From contig CM119266.1 of NCBI GenBank assembly GCA_051294375.1, positions 9,370,538 to 9,434,537 on the forward strand: a DNA stretch of 64,000 bases, written 5' to 3'. Source of the stretch: Paraspadella gotoi (lineage: Eukaryota; Chaetognatha). Position numbers and translations under genes: made by a program. Positions within the stretch are counted from its first letter, which is position 1; every line of letters starts with the position of its first letter. Below, one piece after another: positions 57,589 through 64,000 of the stretch. Below the pieces are notes generated by a model, which saw nothing but the letters and a program-made list of their open reading frames with translations, was not told where the DNA came from and ran no database searches.

Positions 57589-58199
57589 CTGAAAAAAAAT
57601 ATTTTCATTCTTTTTTAAAGACAAAACAAACACTTTTTTTAAAAAGATTAACGTAAGTCGAAATTCGCCAGACCTCTTCTCTGTAAAGTCGGAAATGGAA
57701 TTTGAATATTGAATTAAAAAAAAACAATAACTTCATTGTTGAAAAACTTAATCATCTAAAGATTTGATTCGAGTCCCATCGTATTAATCGAATGAGACCT
57801 CCTGGTTTTGAAGATTAAAATCAAATTTGTAAGAAAAAACCGAGCTTGTTTTGATTTATAACCTCAAGCAAAGGATGAAAATTTTTTTTTCTCTAAGGCT
57901 AACTTTAACATAAAAAAAAAAATGTTACTTCGACTCGAATCTCGAGCATCAGTGAAAATCTTTTCAACTTGCTCGTTTATTCTCCGCTCGGTCAACCGCA
58001 GAATTGAAAACTACCGTCGCAAAAAACCCAATCGAAATTTCACCACCAACAGCCAATAGAAAAAATAAAACTTCATCAGAATTTATTTTTTTTCGATCGA
58101 ATTCGAGGAATATTTGCGTGTCCGACTCGAATAATTTCCACCCGATTGGATTATCGATGAATAAAAACATAACGTCGCCTTTTGTACGTGAATCCCTCA

Positions 58200-58540
58200 G
58201 CGCAATTGTTGACGCAGAGGCGTTTCCCTCCGAGGAAGGGCGGCGCGCAGGGTGATCATGGGAAGCTGAAAAAATCTTTTACAACAAGCTGGAGGGTAAG
58301 GAAGAGAGGCCAATAACTAGGAAAGATTTAAATTAAAAGGAAGGAAGAAAAAATAAACTAGAATCATAATCGATCGTTGCAACGTCTTTCTCATGCCCCA
58401 AAATCGGTGTTTAACCCCAGGGGAGGGCATACACGCCAGCTGCGATATGCTTCCGAAGCAGCTCAACAACACGTGCGGGCCGTGCCTTACATGCAGGGAC
58501 TCGACATGGCGTATTAAGTCTGCATATGAGTTTGTTTAAA
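58200..58540 (+). pseudogene. Degenerate copy of the two exons that follow
   Basis: The piece gtgatcatgggaagctgaaa (from 58,251) resembles ggattatgggaaagctaaaa at 58,626, and the piece 58,411-58,510 (ttaaccccag acceptor, then ...LTCRDSTWR in frame) resembles the exon at 58,803 (...LTCTDSTWR). The first piece has an in-frame stop and the second runs into a stop at about 58,536, so the pair looks like a decayed tandem duplicate. Upstream an open plus frame from about 57,962 to 58,255 has fair texture (KTTVAKNPIEISPPTANRKN) but no confirmed link. Confidence 0.55.
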
Positions 58541-58549
58541 TGTCGGAAG

Positions 58550-58985
58550 ATGGAGAAACAAATCACAGAGGCGGCCAAGCAATTTTCTTTAACTGATCGA
58601 GTCGTCGCCCACCAAAAAAAGCGAGGGATTATGGGAAAGCTAAAAAAGCTTTACAAGTTCATTGACTGCGTAAGCGAGGTACAGAAAAAGGTTTGAATTT
58701 AATTAAATTAACAGTTGGTTACTAGTTATTATTTTCCTACTTCTTTTCAAAACCTTTCATTAATGGATTATTATTTATCTTCCACTGTATATCTAACCCC
58801 AGGAGATGGCGTGCATGCAGCTGCAAGATGCTGCCGAACAGCTCGACAGCATCGTTTCCGCGTGCCTAACTTGCACGGACTCGACGTGGCGTTATTACAT
58901 GTTTGGTTTGGGTCTGCTCAAGTTGTCGGAAGACAAGAATACCAAGTCAAGGGTGGTGGAGCTAATGCTTTACGCCAGCATCACA
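58550..58985 (+). CDS. Two exons of a small unrecognised protein
   Basis: Exon A (58,550-58,678) encodes MEKQITEAAKQFSLTDRVVA then KKLYKFIDCVSE up to donor GAG|GTACAG; exon B starts at 58,803 after ctaaccccag in the same phase and reads EMACMQLQDAAEQLDSIVSA then CLTCTDSTWRYYMFGLGLL and KLSEDKNTKSRVVELMLYAS. The product is helical, with a C-x2-C pair. Exon B's frame stays open across the edge of the furry duplication (about 58,987), but that continuation is probably fortuitous; a donor AAGG|GTGGTG near 58,950 is one possible end. Function unknown. Confidence 0.5.
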
Positions 58986-58986
58986 T

Positions 58987-59210
58987 CTCTCTCCTTTCCG
59001 GTTCTCACGCTTCTTCGCGTTGATCGATACCGACTCGCCGACGGAATCGAGATCGGCGACTATTTCCAGTTAAACTTATATTCCCATTTCTTTCTCTCTC
59101 TCTCTTTCTCTCTCTTGATTTCTAACCAAGATGCGACTCGATAAAAAGAGCTTGGAAAGAAGAAAGAAGAAAGAAGAAAGAGAAAGAAAGAAAGAACTGA
59201 AGAAGAAAAA

Positions 59211-59246
<36 letters not shown>

Positions 59247-59971
59247 GACTGAGACTATACCAAAAAGAGATGGATTTATTCGTATCAGAATTTTTACTCT
59301 GTCTCTATGGAGATTCCGAAAGATAATAATAAAAAAAAAATTAACCGTTATCTAAATTCAAATTTCTTTTTTTTTTTTCAGTGTGACTAAGCGAAGAAAA
59401 AAAACAACTGAAAAAATTTGTCTCAATTAATGAAGCCGTTTTTTAATCTCTTGTTAGCTTATTGAATGAATGAAGAAAACGCAATAATGATTTTTTTTAT
59501 TTCGGTACAAATAAGTTGGCATCATAATTAAATATGAAAGTTTATTTTAAAAAGTTTTATTTTAAAAAGTGTAGTTTTAAATTTTATATATATATTGATG
59601 TATATTTCGTGGATATCAACGAACCTCTCCAGCACTTGTCTCGTGTGTTCTCTCCTGAGCAGCAGCGTCTCAAAGACTTCGTGGATTTCCAAAACGAGGA
59701 ACTTGTGTCTCTCGAGGAGATCGCAGGCGATCAACGACGCCGCATCCACGAAGGCGTAGGGGCACTCGGCCTGCGAGGTCAGCAGCCCAAGCATGTTGAG
59801 GATCTGAGTTGAGACCGGACGCAGTGATTCCTACAAAAGCGTCAAAACAAAATTTTAAACCAATAATTCAATGGTGAAAAATAAAATTTCATTTCCCCCA
59901 GATAAGTCGGAGTCTACTCTGGCGTAAAAACCAAAGATAAACAAAAACTTGGTTAAAAAAACCGCGTCTGC

Positions 59972-60032
<61 letters not shown>

Positions 60033-63000
60033 GCCCACGCTTCGACTCTCGCCTCGGTAGTCAGGTATTGGCAGGCCTCTCTCGTCAGATTAGCACAGGA
60101 GCGACGAATCTCTTTGTAGAGGCGCGAGAAAAAATAGAAGGAATGCACGGCGTGTTGGCAAGTGGCGTCCCCCATGATCGCCATAACGTGACGGCGCCAA
60201 GTGTCCTCGATCGCGCCGCCTGTTGCGGGGGGTGGTGGTGAAGGAGAAATAGGAGAAAGAGAAAAAAAAGGAAAAGAAAAGGAAGAAAAAGACGAAAGAA
60301 TAGACGAGCACGCGCATGCGCCATGAGTTCGTTCCACGCAAACGCTATTGTTGCGTTTTTGAATTCGACCTGACAGTCGCGTCGATGAAAGAACGCGAAA
60401 TTTCCACCAGGAAATAACCGAAGCGAAAAATGGATTCTTTTTCTCTTGAATATTTTATTATAGTCGCTTAATTGCTACTAGATTTTTTCCTTTTTACGTA
60501 AATTGATTTTCACGCAATTTTTTTTTTTCATCCTTTTCACTTTTATCCAGTCAATTGGTAATCACAGTGGAACTGAACGCATGACACAAGACTGTGAGAA
60601 GGTTATGTGATTATTTTGAAAGGTGGATGGAGTCCTTAAGCTTTGCCCACGGAAGTCAGTATAATAAATAAATGATTGAATAATTTTATATTGATTGCAC
60701 CAATTTCATAATTGATTATTGTTCTTCGAACACGCATATTAGGTTATCAACCTTTAATGGCAGCGATTCCTCTCGAAAACCTGACGATATTTTAAAAATC
60801 TCTCGGGAGAAGAGAAATTGAAAGAAATAAAAGAATTTTTCTTCCGCTCACTTTGCAACGGAATGTAGGCCGACATGAAGTTGTCGGTCGCCAGATGCTC
60901 CTCCTCGAGGCGAGCGTCTTCCTCCTCGTCGTCGTCGTCGTCGTCGAAGGGGGGAGGTGGTTGCGTGGGCGGAGCCGAGGGGGAAACGGGTTTCGCTTCC
61001 GGGGAAGACGGTGGCGCTGATTTAATGGAAGTCGACGCTGCGCAAACGAGGGAGGCGGGGAAAGTGAGAGAGAGAGAGAGAAATAAATAAATAAATAAAT
61101 AAAAGAAGGCCTCTTTGCAACGCTGCTGTCTCGGAGCCTCTTAGTCGCTAAGAAAAAAAAGACTTCAAGATTGGCGAAAGAGCCTCTTTCGTAAAGAAAG
61201 TGACACATCGAAAAGATAAAGCGCGTCGTAGAACTTCCTATAAAAAAAGAAACAAAAAACCAGAAGTAGACTTAAAAAAGAAAAGTGATTGATTTGCAGA
61301 GAGAGAGAGAGAGCGCGAGGAAATTGCGTCGACGCCATTCGCATCGTTTTACGTTTTTACCTAATCCACACACCTCGCTCTCCCTCACACACCTCGATTT
61401 TCTCCTCAACCATTTTTTTCCCGCGGAAATATTTTCGAGAAGGGATCATGAATAATGTCTTTTTTTTTAAAGATAAAAAGTTTTTTTTGGGTTTTCCTCT
61501 CTTTTCTCCATCACGCCCACACGCGTTTCTCACCGTTAGCAACGACGGAAGCGACGGCATCTGTCTCCATTTCCGCGTCGCTAGGAACCGAGGTGGAGGA
61601 ACTGGAGATCGAGGGCGTGCGCTTCGCTCGGCACGACAGCACGTCCATCTTGCGCGAGCCTGCCGAGCAAAGGAGAAGGAGAAAGAGGGGGCGGAGTGGG
61701 GTTAGAACAAGGGTGTAAGGCGGGGGGGAGGGAGAAATCACTCGCCTCCCAGTGTTTATAACCGAAAATGAATAAAAGATTAGACGACGGAAAAGAACAA
61801 AAAACCCTGGCCTTTTTTTCCACCCACTTTTCTTTTTTCCTAGAGTTTATGATGATGTACGCGCGAGAATGTTCGCGGAGAATTCACCCAAGACAATCTC
61901 GAAACCAAGCTCTCTATGTCTCTATCTGTCGACGAATCCATAAATATAAAAGAACGGCGCGCCGTGTTTTTGTTTGTTCCTGTCAACATCGCGTTATTTA
62001 TTCTCTTCTTCTTTATTTATCGTCAAAGTCAGGCCTCTCTCCCTTATTTTTCTCCCTCAGACATATTTTCTGACATCTACTACATTAATAGCAGTTTTTT
62101 TCTTTCTCTCACTCTCTCACTCACTCACTCACTCACTCTCGACGTAAAAAAGTCTAGGCAAGGAGAGGCGGGTAGAGATTGGACGACGCCGTCTTGACAA
62201 GCCAAGAATTGAACGAAAAAGAAAACAAGACGAAAACGAAGAATACAATAGAAAAAGAAAAAGGCAGTCAAGAAAAAAAGAGAGAGAGAAAGAGAGAGAG
62301 CGCGCTCCTTATTTATCGATCGAAGTGCCCTATGGAGACGCCTATCGCGACGTCAACTCTCCCCGCCCTCGCCATGTCATCGGGGCTTAAAATCGCATCA
62401 AGACGGAAATAGAGAGAACCATCCATCCATCTTTGACCAGCGACCGAAGGCGAGAGATCGATACTTTTTTTTTGTGCTTTCCTTCAACTTTCCCTCCCCT
62501 ATCGCCTCTCCCACCCCTCCCTTACTCCTCAGCGGATCGTCGTCCTCGTCTTCTTCCTCTTCCTCGTCGTCTTCCCGCTCCTCGGCGGGGTCTTCTTGAG
62601 GACCCAAGTCCGTGTCGACGTCCGAGGGTGGCTCGATCGAGCTGCAAGTCTCTTCCACCTGACTCTCGATCATCGAGGAGACTGGCGGCGCATGCGCGGT
62701 TCCCGAGCTACGGTCTCCGACGGCCGAGCCCGGCTTCGAAATGCTTCCGCGCTTGAAAGCTAAAGAGAAAAGGGAAAAAATAGAGAGAAGGAAAGAAGCC
62801 TTTTAGTACAACGAGGTCCAGCTTTAATGAGATTAACTAAGTGCCTACAGCACAAAAACGGTTTATGATAGAAGAAAAGCGAGATTATATACATACTATA
62901 TATATATTTTGAAACTAAGCTATTTTTTTTTCAATCGATATTAAAAATGTCTTAAAAATTCAGCATGTCATATTTCGTCGTTCCTTTACTAAAATTTGTA

Positions 63001-64000
63001 AAATTTTGGCGAAAATTAAAATGAAGGATGATGAATCCCGACTTTTGACCGCGCAGCTTTTCTGACTGCAATCCCCCTGATTAATGAAAATTGTAGTATA
63101 GAGAAGCAGGATGTCCCATGCATCTGCCTTCTCTGGACACTTGGAGTAGGTCATGGTTGACGAAGGTAAATTTTTTGAAAGATTGTTTTGCAGAGGAGGA
63201 TTTAGCCTGCCGTCCAATCCTCCTCTTCCTCTTCTTCTTCTTTCATCCTCCTCCTGCCCCTCAGTATATTTTGTCTTGCGATACATACTCTCGTTTTTAC
63301 TCTTCGCGAAATATACCATTATTTTTCCCTCTATTTCTTCACGCCTTCAATACCCCTCAAGTTTTGTAATGACAATTTTTTATCTGAGTACCAATTTTTA
63401 TTCCATTATTTTTTTTTATTTACCCGTCTAAAAATTTTTTTAAAATTTAGTCCCAAAAAAGCTGGACCTCTCTGTAGATAAATTACGCAAGAGCGCCAAT
63501 GAATTTAAAAACAAGGAGGAAAAGAAAAAGGAGAAAAAGAAAAAGGAGAAAAAGAAAAAGGAGGAAAAGAAAAAAAGGAGAAAAAGAAAAAGGAGGAAAG
63601 AAAGAAAAAGGAGAAAAGAAAAAAAAAAGGAGAGAAAAGAAAAAGGAGGAAAAGAAAAAGGAAAATAAAAAGGAAGGAAAGAAAAAGGAGGAAAAGAAAA
63701 AGGAGGAAAGAAAAAGGAGGAAAAGAAAAAGGAGGAATAGAAAAAGGAGGAATAGAAAAAGGAGGAATAGAAAAAGGAGGAATAGAAAAAGGAGGAAAAG
63801 AAAAAAAAACCGGTCGCCTGTTTTCTCCTTTTTCTCTTTTATCTCCAAGGAAATCCCTGACCGATCCCCATCCTCACTAGGGTGGAGTGAATGTTTGGAA
63901 TCAAAATTTAGCAGATATATCTTGAAAACTATAATATTAGTGGATACTAATCTGTAGTTTTTTTTTTTAGAAATATAATAGCCCAATCAGCTTATTTTAT
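58987..64000. repeat. Segment duplicated at 45,262-50,250 (copy 2, runs off the window)
   Basis: Collinear with copy 1 to the last base of the window. The left edge is sharp at ggttctcacgc; sequence to the left is unrelated to that left of copy 1. Carries (GAAA)n at 59,155-59,245, furry exons, (CT)n at 59,973-60,029, and the A-rich minisatellite. Confidence 0.9.
59625..62759 (-). CDS. Second copy of five furry exons
   Basis: Exons 62,526-62,759, 61,534-61,659, 60,852-61,037, 60,031-60,219 (3' limit uncertain) and 59,625-59,830. Lengths of the second, third and fifth give exact phase continuity: AN|G joins CG to make Ala before STSIKSAPPSSPEAKPVSP; A|GTGAGC joins GC to make Ser before GAIEDTWRRHVMAIMGDATC; the last ends AG|GTTCGT, which fits the exon at 44,581. 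The first exon carries an extra A that brings a stop early, where copy 1 is intact. Together the two copies give one complete reading, which argues that they represent one locus. Confidence 0.75.

Noticed and set aside
58715-59023. Alternative plus frame of 102 codons
   Set aside because: Overlaps the better-textured frame starting at 58,806, which has a phase-matched upstream exon.
58985-59144. Continuation of the plus-strand exon into the duplicated block
   Set aside because: The reading frame crosses the edge of a duplicated segment whose other copy lacks the upstream part, so the open frame beyond the edge is probably chance.
63483-63986. Frames of 152-167 codons rich in Lys or Phe/Leu
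   Set aside because: Produced by the 15-bp A-rich minisatellite in opposite strands.

Overview
The window is eukaryotic and animal. Coding sequence is split into short exons with GT/AG (occasionally GC/AG) borders. Two genes belong to animal families: a Cys-loop ligand-gated ion channel and furry (fry/FRY/FRYL). Intergenic DNA is AT-rich, full of (CT)n/(GA)n and CpG-containing (GAC)n/(GTC)n tracts, minisatellites and foldback-like repeats. I cannot name the phylum; a non-vertebrate animal is the best guess. The assembly carries 10-N and 25-N joins, larger N blocks and many homopolymer indels that break coding exons, as in an incompletely polished long-read assembly. Exon coordinates are hand-derived and may be off by a base. 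Layout: 1-1,372 gaps and a repeat pair. 1,498-4,339 (-): Cys-loop receptor exons covering most of the extracellular domain and M1-M4. 5,248-5,826: solitary inverted-repeat element. 5,932-7,505 (+): complete three-exon gene for an alpha-helical TPR-like protein with a Nab2-type CCCH finger. 7,540-11,450: microsatellites, minisatellites and a composite foldback repeat. 11,823-13,265: first exon of a small secreted Cys-rich protein (-), a weak LRP-tail-like fragment (-), and a terminal exon of an unknown gene (+). 13,270-20,375: no convincing gene; simple repeats and a few regulatory-looking motifs. 20,832-33,900: one roughly 5.7-kb locus present two to three times with 25-N joins between copies; it carries CpG-rich promoter-like blocks but no readable gene. 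34,652-37,678 (+): six-exon gene for an unidentified polytopic membrane protein with a 325-bp tandem array in its second intron. 38,187-38,957 (+): small partial gene. 39,220-53,841 (-): about twenty exons for the C-terminal part of furry plus a long acidic C-terminal extension; a possible further upstream exon lies at 57,481-57,588. 58,200-58,985 (+): small unknown gene with a degenerate duplicate of its two exons. From about 58,990 to the window end is a second copy of 45,262-50,250, carrying furry exons again. The receptor, furry and membrane-protein genes have no evident functional link. The clearest themes are (1) uncollapsed duplicate contigs that double real exons, (2) microsatellites lying inside or against splice sites and coding acidic tracts, and (3) several undescribed non-coding repeat families shared between distant parts of the window.
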